From contig CAWAOM010000001.1 of NCBI GenBank assembly GCA_963783695.1, positions 806,001 through 870,000 on the forward strand: a DNA stretch of 64,000 nucleotides, given 5' to 3'. This stretch comes from BM003 sp963783695 (GTDB taxonomy: Bacteria > Pseudomonadota > Gammaproteobacteria > Steroidobacterales > BM003). This document shows, piece by piece, positions 36,939 through 45,390 of the stretch; positions within the stretch are counted from its first letter, which is position 1; each line of letters starts with the position of its first letter. The notes beneath the pieces were generated by a model that saw only the letters and a list, made by a program, of their open reading frames with translations, ran no database searches and was not told the origin of the DNA. A program made the position numbers and the translations under genes.

Positions 36939-37511
36939 TTGCTTGACGCGCGCCCCTTCCCGCTACCTTTGCCGTGGTCCTGGCGACGTATCTCGCTGCG
37001 CCGGCTTACCGTCGACGATCTCGGTGATTTTCAGGCCTACCGCACCGACCCGGAAGTCGCCCGCTACCAGGGCTGGAAAATCATGGACGACGAAGCCGCG
37101 CGCGCGTTCCTCGCGCAAATGCGTACCGCCTTCATGTTCGTTTGCAATCAATGGTTCCAACTCGGCATCGCGATACGTGAGAGCCAGAAGCTAATCGGCG
37201 ATGTCGGAGTCTGCGTGGACAGCGAGAGAACCAGTGCCGAAATCGGGTTTACAGTAAATCCGCGCTACCAGGGGCAGGGTCTGGCGACCGAGGCGGTAGA
37301 GGAAATCACTTCTCGCACGATGCAGTTTGGCGCGGTCAACAAGGTCGTGGCGCGGCCCGATGCACGCAATGAACGCTCGATTCGTCTACTGGAACGAATT
37401 GGCTTCGAACTCGAGGGTGAGGCATCGTTTCACGACGACGACGGAGAACAGAAGGAACTCATTTACGCACGCATTCGTCCGCAACCGAAAAAACCCCGGC
37501 GCCGCCGCTAG
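36939..37511 (+). CDS. GNAT family N-acetyltransferase
   Basis: 190 residues of RimJ/RimL-like GNAT fold. The N-terminal strand is ISLRRLTVDDLGDFQAYRTDPEVARYQGW, the acetyl-CoA loop is NPRYQGQGLATEAVEEI, and NERSIRLLERIGFELEG ends the domain. The C-terminal tail is basic (KKPRRRR). The start is taken as TTG 36939, with AGAAGGA about 9 bases upstream; another start cannot be excluded. Substrate unknown: family members acetylate protein N termini, aminoglycosides or small amines. Confidence 0.88.
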   Translation: MLDARPFPLPLPWSWRRISLRRLTVDDLGDFQAYRTDPEVARYQGWKIMDDEAARAFLAQMRTAFMFVCNQWFQLGIAIRESQKLIGDVGVCVDSERTSAEIGFTVNPRYQGQGLATEAVEEITSRTMQFGAVNKVVARPDARNERSIRLLERIGFELEGEASFHDDDGEQKELIYARIRPQPKKPRRRR

Positions 37512-37575
37512 GCCCTTCGACCCGATTTGGCGCCGCGTTGTAAACTCGCAACCCGCGTGTGCCGCCGCCATACTC

Positions 37576-38286
37576 ATGAATCGCCTTTGTGCACCCATTC
37601 TGTTGTGCTCCCTGCTTGTGTCGGCGCCGCCAGTCAGCGCCACCGATTGCGTGATCCTGCTGCACGGTCTCGCGCGCACTTCCGCTTCAATGACTAAAGC
37701 GGCAACGGTGTTCGCCGAGCGCGGCTACGCCGTCGTCAATGTAGGTTATCCCTCGCGCGAGTACCCGGTCGAGGAACTTGCGCCGATTGCAATCAGGGAA
37801 GGCCTCGCAGCCTGCCCGAAGGACGGCAAGGTCCATTTCTATACCCATTCGCTTGGCGGGATTCTGGTGCGTTACTATCTCGAATATAACGACATCGCGC
37901 GGCTCGGCCGGGTGGTCATGGTCGCCCCGCCGAACCGAGGCAGCCAGGTCGTGGACAGCCTGAAAGGCGTACCCGGTTTCGGTATCCTCAACGGCCCCGC
38001 CGGCGAGCAACTCGGCACCGACGATAATAGCGTGCCGCTTGGCCTTGGCCCGGTTGACTACCCGGTTGGCATTATTGCCGGCACGAAGACTTTCAACCCG
38101 ATCCTGTCGCAGTTCCTGCCCAACCCGGACGACGGCAAGGTCTCGGTCGAGAGCACGAAAATCATCGGTATGTCGGACTTCATTGAGCTGCCTCACTCGC
38201 ACCCGTTTATCATGAAAGCACCCGACGCGATTGACCAGGCAGTCACATTTATTGAAACGGGGAGATTCACACACAGTGGCGAATGA
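37576..38286 (+). CDS. Secreted or periplasmic alpha/beta hydrolase (lipase-like)
   Basis: 236 residues from ATG 37576, chosen because it gives a signal peptide (MNRLCAPILLCSLLVSAPP) and the frame upstream is Arg-rich. The oxyanion region is CVILLHGLARTSASM. The nucleophile elbow is FYTHSLGGILVRYYLE (Ser about 92). The NRGSQVVDSL segment resembles the PGAP1/triacylglycerol lipase subgroup. A late ELPHSHPFIM could supply the catalytic histidine. It is probably a periplasmic esterase. Confidence 0.85.
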   Translation: MNRLCAPILLCSLLVSAPPVSATDCVILLHGLARTSASMTKAATVFAERGYAVVNVGYPSREYPVEELAPIAIREGLAACPKDGKVHFYTHSLGGILVRYYLEYNDIARLGRVVMVAPPNRGSQVVDSLKGVPGFGILNGPAGEQLGTDDNSVPLGLGPVDYPVGIIAGTKTFNPILSQFLPNPDDGKVSVESTKIIGMSDFIELPHSHPFIMKAPDAIDQAVTFIETGRFTHSGE

Positions 38287-38395
38287 GACAGTGGGACTGC
38301 GCCGGGCATATGCCGGATTCGGCCACGGCTTTCGCAGCCGGCCGTGTTCGGCATGGCGGCAGGCGGCAACGCCTGATCGCTTATCCTGTTGAACC

Positions 38396-38683
38396 ATGAA
38401 ACGCCTGATCATGACTATTGTGATTGCGGCGGTTGCATGGAACGGCTATTTTCGCCGCGCGGAACACACGGCAATTATTCAATCACCGGCCTCCGATGCG
38501 ATCAATGAGACAAAACCATTTGCCGGAACACCAGCCATTCGCTTCACCTGTGACGGCCGTACGCATTGTTCTGAAATGACGTCGTGCGCCGAGGCCACTT
38601 TCTTCGTCAAACACTGTCCGGGGACGAAAATGGACGGCGACCGTGACGGTATCCCCTGCGAAACCCAGTGGTGCCGTCGTTAA
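38396..38683 (+). CDS. Excalibur calcium-binding domain protein
   Basis: 95 residues. An N-terminal signal or membrane anchor is followed by an excalibur domain with FTCDGRTHCSEMTSCAEATFF and a DGDRDGIPCE calcium-binding loop. Four or five cysteines probably pair as disulfides. The domain is more often fused to a cold-shock or nuclease module; here it is a standalone exported protein. It should bind calcium outside the cytoplasm, with function otherwise unknown. Confidence 0.87.
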   Translation: MKRLIMTIVIAAVAWNGYFRRAEHTAIIQSPASDAINETKPFAGTPAIRFTCDGRTHCSEMTSCAEATFFVKHCPGTKMDGDRDGIPCETQWCRR

Positions 38684-38728
38684 AGATAACCGTTGTTAGC
38701 AAGATAACGTCCTGCGGGGAGATCCGGA

Positions 38729-39460
38729 TTGCTCGATCACATCGTAGCCCTGACATTTGCAATCGGTTTCCCGGCGATCACCGGTCCCGCCTACCTGCGT
38801 CGCCGTGCCCAGATGCTAGCCGGTGACCCCTCCGTCCGCCGCAGCGAGTACCTGGAAACGATCGCGTGGCTCAGTGCAATGGGCGTGGCAGCGGTCCTCG
38901 CTTTTGTCGTTGGCGACCGGGCCCTCTCCGGTCTGGGACTTTCTTTCGACTTCACATTCCGGCATTTGTCAGCGCTGGTCATCGCCGCGATCGCAGGCGG
39001 GTTTTTATTTGCCCAGGCCATCGCAGTGGCTCGTGACCCAGGCATGCAAAAGGCGGCGCGCGAGTCCCTGGAGTCAGTCAGGGAGTATCTGCCGCGCGAT
39101 GCGCAGGATGCGAGACTATTCCGTGGCGTGGCAATTTCCGCCGGCATCGGTGAAGAGCTTTTCTATCGCGGCTTCCTGCTCTGGTACTTGTCGCAGGCTG
39201 TCTCGCTGCCCGTGGCCGTCGCGATCAGTTCGGTCCTGTTCGCTCTGGCTCACTGGATGCACGGTTACCAGGCGGTGATCCGGGCGGGTCTGATAGGGCT
39301 GCTGCTCGCTGGCCTGTACCTGCTGGGCGGTGCGCTATGGGCGCCGATGCTGCTGCATACGATGGCCGATCTCAGCAGCGGCGTAATGGGACAAGCAGCG
39401 TTTGCCAATGCATCGGATAATCGAAAAAGGACCGCGCCGATCGACCAGGACAGGGGTTGA
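38729..39460 (+). CDS. CPBP family intramembrane glutamic endopeptidase
   Basis: 243 residues with about seven membrane helices. The Abi/CaaX-like motifs are GIGEELFYRGFLLWYL, FALAHWMHGYQAV and LLHTMADL, which carry the conserved Glu, Arg and His residues. TTG 38729 is taken as start because GGGGAG lies upstream. Family roles include processing of prenylated or bacteriocin-related substrates; the target here is not known. The C-terminal tail is charged and cytoplasmic. Confidence 0.9.
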   Translation: MLDHIVALTFAIGFPAITGPAYLRRRAQMLAGDPSVRRSEYLETIAWLSAMGVAAVLAFVVGDRALSGLGLSFDFTFRHLSALVIAAIAGGFLFAQAIAVARDPGMQKAARESLESVREYLPRDAQDARLFRGVAISAGIGEELFYRGFLLWYLSQAVSLPVAVAISSVLFALAHWMHGYQAVIRAGLIGLLLAGLYLLGGALWAPMLLHTMADLSSGVMGQAAFANASDNRKRTAPIDQDRG

Positions 39461-39535
39461 GCGCCGCGCGATACATGCTTGATCAGGCGCGGGCACTAAA
39501 GCAGAATCGCCGTAACCTGCTGCGTGGCATATTCC

Positions 39536-39928
39536 ATGACGAAAATTCGCCCGCAATACCATTTCCGGCGAACCCGGCACGGTCTGGACGCCTGGGATGT
39601 CAGACGACTTGTGCGGCTCTCCCGGAACCTGCCAGTGCAAATGATTCGGCCCGCCGACATTGCCGAATTGCACCAGAACCACTGGTTCGACAGCGGCGAG
39701 AATGTCCCGTCGCCCCATAGCATCATCGAACATCTCCGGCTGATCGAGGCCTGCGATCTTTCCTTCCCGGTTATCCTCGACCAGGACGGCCGGGTTATGG
39801 ACGGGATGCACCGAATCTGCAAAGCCGTTATTGAAAACGTGACTGAGATTCCGGCGGTCCGCTTCCGCGAAGATCCGTTGCCCGATTACGTCAATTGTCA
39901 GCCGGACTCGTTGCCCTACGATTCCTGA
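39536..39928 (+). CDS. Hypothetical ParB-like fold protein
   Basis: 130 residues from ATG 39536, with a GTG at 39524 as alternative. The segment PVILDQDGRVMDGMHRICKAVIEN recalls the ParB/sulfiredoxin-type nucleotide-binding motif with a conserved G-x-H-R. An N-terminal helical domain precedes it. This suggests a small regulator or enzyme of the ParB-like superfamily, without a centromere or partition context. The assignment is tentative. Confidence 0.6.
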   Translation: MTKIRPQYHFRRTRHGLDAWDVRRLVRLSRNLPVQMIRPADIAELHQNHWFDSGENVPSPHSIIEHLRLIEACDLSFPVILDQDGRVMDGMHRICKAVIENVTEIPAVRFREDPLPDYVNCQPDSLPYDS

Positions 39929-40189
39929 GCAGGCAGCGAACGGAGTAACTTCCCGGCCGGTCTCTGGATATTTTTTCCAGGGGTATGGATCAGTGGCCCT
40001 CGAGCAACCTCGAGTTTTCGCCACGCTGCTCCAATGCATCATCAACAATCCAAATTTGCCGCTGAAAATGGCGCCCCGTCACTATGGTAAAAGGGCAGTT
40101 TGCACTGTGCTAATATCAGCCACGTTCCGTCTGCCGCAAAGAAACCTGCAGCACTGGCGGCTGTGCGACACAAACCAGAAGGGATAGCG

Positions 40190-40567
40190 ATGAACTGGAG
40201 TTGGTTTTTGTTTTCCATTAGCGGCCGCATCAGCAGAAAGCCGTACTGGATGTTCCTGCTCGTCATGCTCGCCGTGCTGATGGTCGTCGAAATTATGACG
40301 GGCGATATTGAAACAGATAACTTGAGTGGCGCAACAATATTAGTCTCTCTGATGTCGATATGGCCGGCTATCGCCATTCAGGCCAAGCGCTGGCATGACA
40401 TGGATCGTTCAGCATGGTGGCTACTGATCAACCTGGTGCCATTTATTGGCGGGTTTGTGGTGCTGATAATGTGTGGCTTCATTCGCGGCACCCAGGGCGC
40501 AAACAGATTCGGACCTGACCCGCTTGGCAACGAGACCGTGGCAGCAGAGATACCACGGTCCAACTGA
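40190..40567 (+). CDS. DUF805 family membrane protein
   Basis: 125 residues from ATG 40190, with AAGGGA 8 bases upstream; the longer frame from 40100 is not supported. Three or four membrane helices are present. The family signature is FSISGRISRKPYWMFLL near the start and AKRWHDMDRSAWWLLINLVP in the middle, then RGTQGANRFGPDPL at the C terminus. Inner membrane; no established function. Confidence 0.92.
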   Translation: MNWSWFLFSISGRISRKPYWMFLLVMLAVLMVVEIMTGDIETDNLSGATILVSLMSIWPAIAIQAKRWHDMDRSAWWLLINLVPFIGGFVVLIMCGFIRGTQGANRFGPDPLGNETVAAEIPRSN

Positions 40568-40758
40568 GCAGCCAGGCTGGAGGAAACGTTATTGCGTCTG
40601 CGGTATCGGAATTTCGCGGCGACTCCGGTCTTGCCGGCGCAACTCGAATTTCCCCGCGTCCAGTTGTGCCGCTTGATTACGCCAGTTGCACCCGGTGTCA
40701 GAATGCGTACTGGAGAAAGCATGACACAGTTTAGAAACCTGTCGAACGCGATCAGGCG

Positions 40759-41028
40759 ATGAAACACCTCGGAATTTCGTGCCTGCTGGTTGCCTGTTTT
40801 CTGGCCGGCTGCGGTCCGCAGCAACCTGGCGGGACTGGGGCCGATTCGGAGGGGGATCAAAAAGTGATGGGCGCCGATCGCGACACGCATGGCTGCATCA
40901 AGTCGGCCGGGTATTCCTGGTGCGCGCGCACGAACCAATGCGAGCGTCCATGGGAACTGGCTGAAAAGCACGAATTCGACAATACGCCTGAAGCATTTGC
41001 AGCCTATTGCAGCAAAGCGGATGACTAG
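40759..41028 (+). CDS. Small lipoprotein
   Basis: 89 residues with a lipobox LVACFLAGC, so it is probably lipidated at Cys about 19. The mature part is short, with a Cys-rich core (GCIKSAGYSWCARTNQCERP then a C-terminal YCSKADD). This core resembles small inhibitor-like or DUF333-type envelope domains. Outer or inner membrane anchored. Function unknown. Confidence 0.75.
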   Translation: MKHLGISCLLVACFLAGCGPQQPGGTGADSEGDQKVMGADRDTHGCIKSAGYSWCARTNQCERPWELAEKHEFDNTPEAFAAYCSKADD

Positions 41029-41166
41029 GTGCCCCCCCGCAGTCCAGGCTGGGTCTATCGGCAGCAACGGCTGCACGGCCCGAATCATGAGATGCGCCCC
41101 GTCTACCCTGCAACCGGTCCGCCAATCGATCAGATGGCATGGGACCCGGTCCGCTGAAATAGGCGC

Positions 41167-41739
41167 GTGAGTCACGCTATCCTCGCGCCGTTTGCCCTGA
41201 TCGTCGTCGATGTTCAGCGTGGCTTTGCCGACGCCGTGCACTGGGGCCAGCGCAACAACCCGGCTTGCGAATCCAATATCGCGACATTGCTTGAGGCCTG
41301 GCGCGAGCACGACCAACCCGTCGTCTTCGTGCGCCATGACTCCACGGAACCTGACTCGCCACTGCGCCCCGGTACACCCGGCAATGCCTTGCAGCCGTGC
41401 CTGACCGGCACCCCCGATTTACTGGTCGCCAAATCGGTGAATTCCGCGTTCTACGGCGAGCCGGACCTCCATGCCTGGTTACAGCAGCGGCAAATCCGCG
41501 ACATCGCGATCTGTGGCATCACTACCAACCATTGCTGCGAGACCACCGCACGGATGGGCGCCAATCTCGGCTACAACGTGTACTTCGTGCTCGACGCCAC
41601 TTTTACCCATGACCGGCACGCCCTCGACGGTGCGATGCTGCCAGCCGCAGAGATCGCGCGGGTGACCGCCGCGAACCTGCAGGACGAATTCGGCGAAGTC
41701 ATCACCACAAAGGAAGCCGTTTTCCTTGTAGAAGAATAG
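41167..41739 (+). CDS. Isochorismatase-like cysteine hydrolase
   Basis: 190 residues with a GTG start at 41167. The catalytic triad is visible: Asp in LIVVDVQRG (about 15), Lys in VAKSVNSAF, and Cys in CGITTNHCCETT (about 123). The fold is Rossmann-like alpha/beta. Family members hydrolyse amides such as nicotinamide or carbamoyl compounds, or isochorismate; the sequence does not choose. It stands alone on the plus strand, convergent with the hydrolase-MarR operon. Confidence 0.88.
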   Translation: MSHAILAPFALIVVDVQRGFADAVHWGQRNNPACESNIATLLEAWREHDQPVVFVRHDSTEPDSPLRPGTPGNALQPCLTGTPDLLVAKSVNSAFYGEPDLHAWLQQRQIRDIAICGITTNHCCETTARMGANLGYNVYFVLDATFTHDRHALDGAMLPAAEIARVTAANLQDEFGEVITTKEAVFLVEE

Positions 41740-41774
41740 TGACGCCAACCGCGGGAAAGACCACTCTCTCCGGC

Positions 41775-42569
41775 CTAACCGGCCTCCTCCTCCAGCGCTG
41801 CGACAACGTGTGACCAGACGGTAGGATTAAATCCCATACCAAGGTGCGGCGCGTCGACCTCGATGTGGCGCACGTTGCCACTGTAGTGATCGATCGCAGC
41901 CTCCCAGCTAACAATCGCGTCGCTTTTGCTATAGATCGCAGTGATCGGCTGGCGAATTCGGCGCGCCTCCCGTTTTTCGATGCCCTCCTCGATCCAGTCG
42001 AGGTCCATGCCGCGCTTGCGAAAAAACCCGGCTGCAGCCGTGTATTTGGGCCCACCAACCGTCGGCGAACCCATCGTGATGACGCGGTCGACGATATCGG
42101 GAAGATCACGCGCGGCCTCGCGTGCAAGATAACCGCCGAGACTCCAGCCAACCAGCGCGATCGGCCGGCCGACCTCTGCGTAACGCTCGCGCATGCGCTC
42201 CATCAGGCGGTCGCACAAATACGGCACCGAACCCTCGCCGCGATAGTCTGCCTTCGGCGTAAATACCCATCCATCGGACAGGTCGTCGAGATCGTGCGGC
42301 AGGTTGACGCCGGCCATGTTCTTGCCAAGACCCCAGCCTTCCGTGCGGAACCCGCGCCGTTCCAGATAGTGGCGTAAAGGTGCGGTAGAACGATCACTCG
42401 CACCGAACCCCGGCACAACGACGACATGCGCGCCTGCCCGCTCAGACAGCGGTAGTCGCCTCGCGCTTAGCAGTGGCACCACCATTCTTGCCAGTTCCAT
42501 TGCCGTGCGTGTCTCCCACACGATCGCACTGCGCCGCGGCGGGCTAAGCGAATCTGTTCTATTGCTCAT
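41775..42569 (-). CDS. Alpha/beta hydrolase, lipase/esterase-like
   Basis: 264 residues from ATG 42569, which overlaps the stop of the MarR gene by four bases (ATGA); the longer frame is not supported. The oxyanion region is VVVPGFGASDRS, and the nucleophile elbow is LVGWSLGGYLAREAA (Ser about 143). A late DAPHLGMGFNP carries the probable histidine. There is no signal peptide. Coupled to a MarR regulator, so it may be induced by a hydrophobic or phenolic ligand. Substrate unknown. Confidence 0.85.
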   Translation of the reverse strand: MSNRTDSLSPPRRSAIVWETRTAMELARMVVPLLSARRLPLSERAGAHVVVVPGFGASDRSTAPLRHYLERRGFRTEGWGLGKNMAGVNLPHDLDDLSDGWVFTPKADYRGEGSVPYLCDRLMERMRERYAEVGRPIALVGWSLGGYLAREAARDLPDIVDRVITMGSPTVGGPKYTAAAGFFRKRGMDLDWIEEGIEKREARRIRQPITAIYSKSDAIVSWEAAIDHYSGNVRHIEVDAPHLGMGFNPTVWSHVVAALEEEAG

Positions 42570-43081
42570 CGTTCTGCGGCCTCCATGCCTGCGGCGCGCT
42601 TGCGCTTTGATATCTCGCCGATAATTTCGTCCGGGTCGATGGTCCGGAGATGCTGACGCATTCGCTTCATTTGGGTCTCGGTCTCCTGCAGTTCGCGGTC
42701 GTCGAATGGCGCAAGCTGGCACTTGACGAAAGTCGCGGCAGCAAGCCGGGCTTCCTGCAGTAGAGAGATGCCGGTGGATGTGAGGGTGCAGACGAACGAT
42801 CGGCCATCATGTGCATGGTGCCGGGTTAGCAGCAGGGAGCGCTCCTGCAGTCGATGTAGTACCCCGGTGATGTTGCCGCGGGTAACGACCAGTTCGTCGG
42901 CGATCGCCCTTGGCGTCGCTTGCGCACCAAGCTGCCGTACCGCGTTTAACACGTCGAACTGTGGAATCGTCAGATCAAAGCGCTTCAGAAGCTGAGCATA
43001 ACGCCGGTTGCACTCCTGGTACGCCCGCACAACGGCAAACCATGATGTGGCCTCCAGCTTTGTTCGTGGGGTTCTCTGCAT
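42566..43081 (-). CDS. MarR family transcriptional regulator
   Basis: 171 residues with a winged helix-turn-helix: LTIPQFDVLNAVRQLGAQATPRAIADELVVTRGNITGVLHRLQERSLL, then the wing RHHAHDGRSFVCTLT. The C-terminal helices form the dimer. It is the first gene of a two-gene operon with a hydrolase, and an 8-bp dyad sits in the promoter. It is probably an autorepressor released by a small ligand, by analogy with the family. Confidence 0.92.
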   Translation of the reverse strand: MQRTPRTKLEATSWFAVVRAYQECNRRYAQLLKRFDLTIPQFDVLNAVRQLGAQATPRAIADELVVTRGNITGVLHRLQERSLLLTRHHAHDGRSFVCTLTSTGISLLQEARLAAATFVKCQLAPFDDRELQETETQMKRMRQHLRTIDPDEIIGEISKRKRAAGMEAAER

Positions 43082-43108
43082 TGTTGGCGTTCCGGCGAAT
43101 GAAATATC

Positions 43109-43143
43109 GTTGAAGCATAAATCATATTAGTTAAAGCTTCAAC
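43109..43143 (-). promoter_or_regulatory. Candidate MarR operator in the promoter
   Basis: An 8-bp perfect inverted repeat, GTTGAAGC ... GCTTCAAC, spans 43109-43116 and 43136-43143, with a 19-base AT-rich spacer containing a TATGAT-like box on the minus strand. It lies 28 bases upstream of the MarR start. The position suits autoregulation. Confidence 0.6.
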
Positions 43144-43881
43144 CAGTTTTCAACCCGGTCGCTGCGGCAATGTCCGCTCATAAACGGAGTTTCGGCATGG
43201 CCGCCACGCCCGCTGCACTGCGCCCGCTACGCAAGACCCCACCCTGACATCGCCCGGACCTGATAAGCCGGCCCGCTGCCGTACCGGCTCCATTGAGTTA
43301 CCGCTGCTGCCTGCACGACACCGGCGCGCCGCGCAGGGCGTTTCTGCTGCCGCGGCCGTCACCCGGACTCTCTCGCCGAACGCTGCCCTGCAACCGGCGC
43401 TGCCGTATCGCGGCCGGAAATCGGGAACGATCCAAACCGCGACCTCGGCAAAATGCCAGTAATGTAACCGCGAGCTGTGCCGCCGATGCTGGCCCCACTA
43501 CCGACAGCATCGATGTGTTTGGGGAACACAACGATGGCAAATATGTTCGTATTGCGAAAGACCACTATGGGCAGTCATAGCAACTGCTGCTGATCGCCGG
43601 GTTCAAGTGTGCGCTGGCAGTGGTCATCGACGCAGACGCGTGAAGTCGTCGCATGTTCCGGGCCCTGTTCGCGACCGGACACCCGCACGGTATACACTTT
43701 GCAGCAAAGACATTTTGCCAAGCGATTCCAGATCAAAATGCGGAGGTCGTTGGGTTGTAAAGTGACAACTCAGGAGCAGCCCGAGACAACACATGTGAAC
43801 GTGGCAGTGACGGTTCGACAACAAGGCGTCCCGGCACGGCAATGCGCCGAACAGGTATTTTTATATCCAAGTGAGATTTTT
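43144..43881. other. Long intergenic stretch without a supported gene
   Basis: About 740 bases between the MarR promoter and the membrane protein gene. Frames here (for example around 43293-43580) are Arg/Cys-rich and lack ribosome binding sites. AAGTGAG just before 43882 supports the start of the next gene. Nothing else is supported. Confidence 0.45.
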
Positions 43882-44235
43882 ATGCAGAACAGAGTAATTG
43901 GTTACAGCCTGGTTCTAGCTGCGGCTATCCTTGCCACGACGATTATCGCGGCGAATATGCCGGTCACATTCGCGGCCTCAATGCTCGCACCGGTGCTGAT
44001 GAGCCTGACGATAATCGCCGTTGGAGCCTATTGCGACAGCCGGGTCGGCGGCATGATGCGCCTCGCCGTGTTAATGGCTGGTGCGCTGGCGCTGGCCAGC
44101 GCAATCGTCGCGATGAAAAATCCGGACAATGTCGCTGCGATGTTGCCGATACTCTCCGCTGCCGTGGTGGCACCGCTGGTTATAAGGCTTTCACGCGGCG
44201 CAATCGACGGCAGCGCAGGTCCCGGCGATCGTTGA
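43882..44235 (+). CDS. Small membrane protein, unknown
   Basis: 117 residues from ATG 43882; the frame is open from 43609 but the upstream part is basic and non-membrane-like. Four hydrophobic segments fill nearly the whole protein (GYSLVLAAAILATTIIAAN, then two middle ones and LPILSAAVVAPLVI). The C terminus is Gly/Asp-rich. Inner membrane; no family recognised. It is convergent to trhA. Confidence 0.65.
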   Translation: MQNRVIGYSLVLAAAILATTIIAANMPVTFAASMLAPVLMSLTIIAVGAYCDSRVGGMMRLAVLMAGALALASAIVAMKNPDNVAAMLPILSAAVVAPLVIRLSRGAIDGSAGPGDR

Positions 44236-44379
44236 TGAATGGCCATCAAAGGGCGCTGCGTCCCCGCTGATTTGAAGTCCGGGCCGAGGCGGTCAGACTC
44301 GCTCGCCAGGCAATCCAGGCTGTGCGGGTGATGGCTTCATGGGTAACGCCGGCAAACCGCCGTTGCCTGGCCAGAAACG

Positions 44380-45051
44380 TCAGTTGCTGGCTGTCACCGC
44401 CCGCGTCACCGGCAACACGTACTCGGCCACGGCAACGAAGTGGCAAATCCCGCCCGCCAATACGAACAGGTGCCAGATCGCATGATTGAAGGGTAGTTTC
44501 TTTGCTGCATAGAACACCGCGCCCAACGTGTAACTCAAGCCGCCGGCCACAACCCATGCCATGCCGGTCGGGCCAATTGCGGCGGCGATCTGCGGCGCCG
44601 CAATCACAGCCAGCCAACCCAGCCCGAGGTAACTCGCCAGCGAGATCTTCGGATAACGATGGCGAAACCACAGCTTCGTCAGAATGCCCGCGGTTGCGAG
44701 TGCCCAAATCGTGCCGAACAGCCACCAGCTGCCGCTGTCCCTTGTCGCAACCAGCATGAATGGGGTGTATGAACCCGCGATCAGCACATAAATCGCGCAG
44801 TGATCGAGCATTTTCAAGAACCGCTTGCGCGGCGAAACCGGCCAGGCGTGATACAGCGTCGACGCCAGAAACAGCGAGATCAGACTGAATCCGTAAATGA
44901 TACTCGCAGCAATCCGCCATGGATCGCCCGCATCGATGGACAGGTACAGCATCCAGCTCAGACCCGCGATGCTCAGGATGACGCCGGCGCCATGGGTAAT
45001 GGCGTGGGCGAGTTCCTCGGCGAAGGTGTATTCAGGTGGGTGTTTGTGCAT
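44380..45051 (-). CDS. trhA: Hemolysin III family / TrhA membrane protein
   Basis: 223 residues from ATG 45051 (another ATG at 45084 is less likely). Seven helices fit the PAQR/hemolysin III family: EELAHAITHGAGVILS at the start, STLYHAWP, LDHCAIYVLIAGSYTPFML, then LSYTLGAVFYAAKKLPFNHAIWHLFVLAGGICHFVAV. Its conserved His and Asp residues could bind a metal. Bacterial members affect membrane energetics; the exact activity is not established. Confidence 0.93.
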   Translation of the reverse strand: MHKHPPEYTFAEELAHAITHGAGVILSIAGLSWMLYLSIDAGDPWRIAASIIYGFSLISLFLASTLYHAWPVSPRKRFLKMLDHCAIYVLIAGSYTPFMLVATRDSGSWWLFGTIWALATAGILTKLWFRHRYPKISLASYLGLGWLAVIAAPQIAAAIGPTGMAWVVAGGLSYTLGAVFYAAKKLPFNHAIWHLFVLAGGICHFVAVAEYVLPVTRAVTASN

Positions 45052-45213
45052 ATGCAACCATCCGTGGCCGTCTGGCGGGCCCACGGGGTGCGAGACCGTC
45101 TTGGAAAGACTGTTTCAGAATACCCCAGATACCCGGCGCAGGACAGGAAACACGGCGACGGGCCGCGCACAGCGACCGCTGCGGCAGGCGTGATCATCCC
45201 GGGATGCAGAGAA

Positions 45214-45243
45214 AAAGCCCACGCTCCGGAGACCGTGGGCTTT
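45214..45243 (-). terminator. Rho-independent terminator after tRNA-Gly
   Basis: A 10-bp perfect stem, AAAGCCCACG ... CGTGGGCTTT (45214-45223 and 45234-45243), is followed on the minus strand by a T-run (TTTTTCTCT). It lies 20 bases past the tRNA 3' end. Confidence 0.92.
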
Positions 45244-45262
45244 CTGGCTTATCTCGAAATTC

Positions 45263-45338
45263 TGGAGCGGGATACCAGATTCGAACTGGCGACCTACACG
45301 TTGGCAACGTGTCGCTCTACCAACTGAGCTAATCCCGC
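45263..45338 (-). tRNA. tRNA-Gly (anticodon GCC)
   Basis: The minus strand reads GCGGGATTAGCTCAGTTGGT, with anticodon loop TTGCCAA between ACACG and CGTGT stem arms. The T-arm is CCAGTTCGAATCTGG and the 3' end is encoded TCCA. It is 76 bases long including CCA. It lies 52 bases downstream of pgsA on the same strand, as in many gammaproteobacteria. In E. coli it is followed by tRNA-Cys and tRNA-Leu; here only a terminator follows. Confidence 0.97.
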
Positions 45339-45390
45339 CGCATAGACAAGACTGCGTATTGTATTCGGCGCGCCAGCCCTGTCAACCACC

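Noticed and set aside
40378..41337. A 319-codon minus-strand frame
   Set aside because: It covers the DUF805, lipoprotein and isochorismatase genes antisense, with no coherent protein pattern.
43293..43580. A 95-codon plus-strand frame in the long intergenic stretch
   Set aside because: It is rich in Arg, Cys and Pro, has no ribosome binding site, and shows no family pattern.
13385..45262. A possible integrated mobile element between the two tRNA genes
   Set aside because: No integrase, relaxase, transposase or direct repeat of a tRNA 3' end was seen. An insertion history is still possible, but an intact mobile element is not supported.
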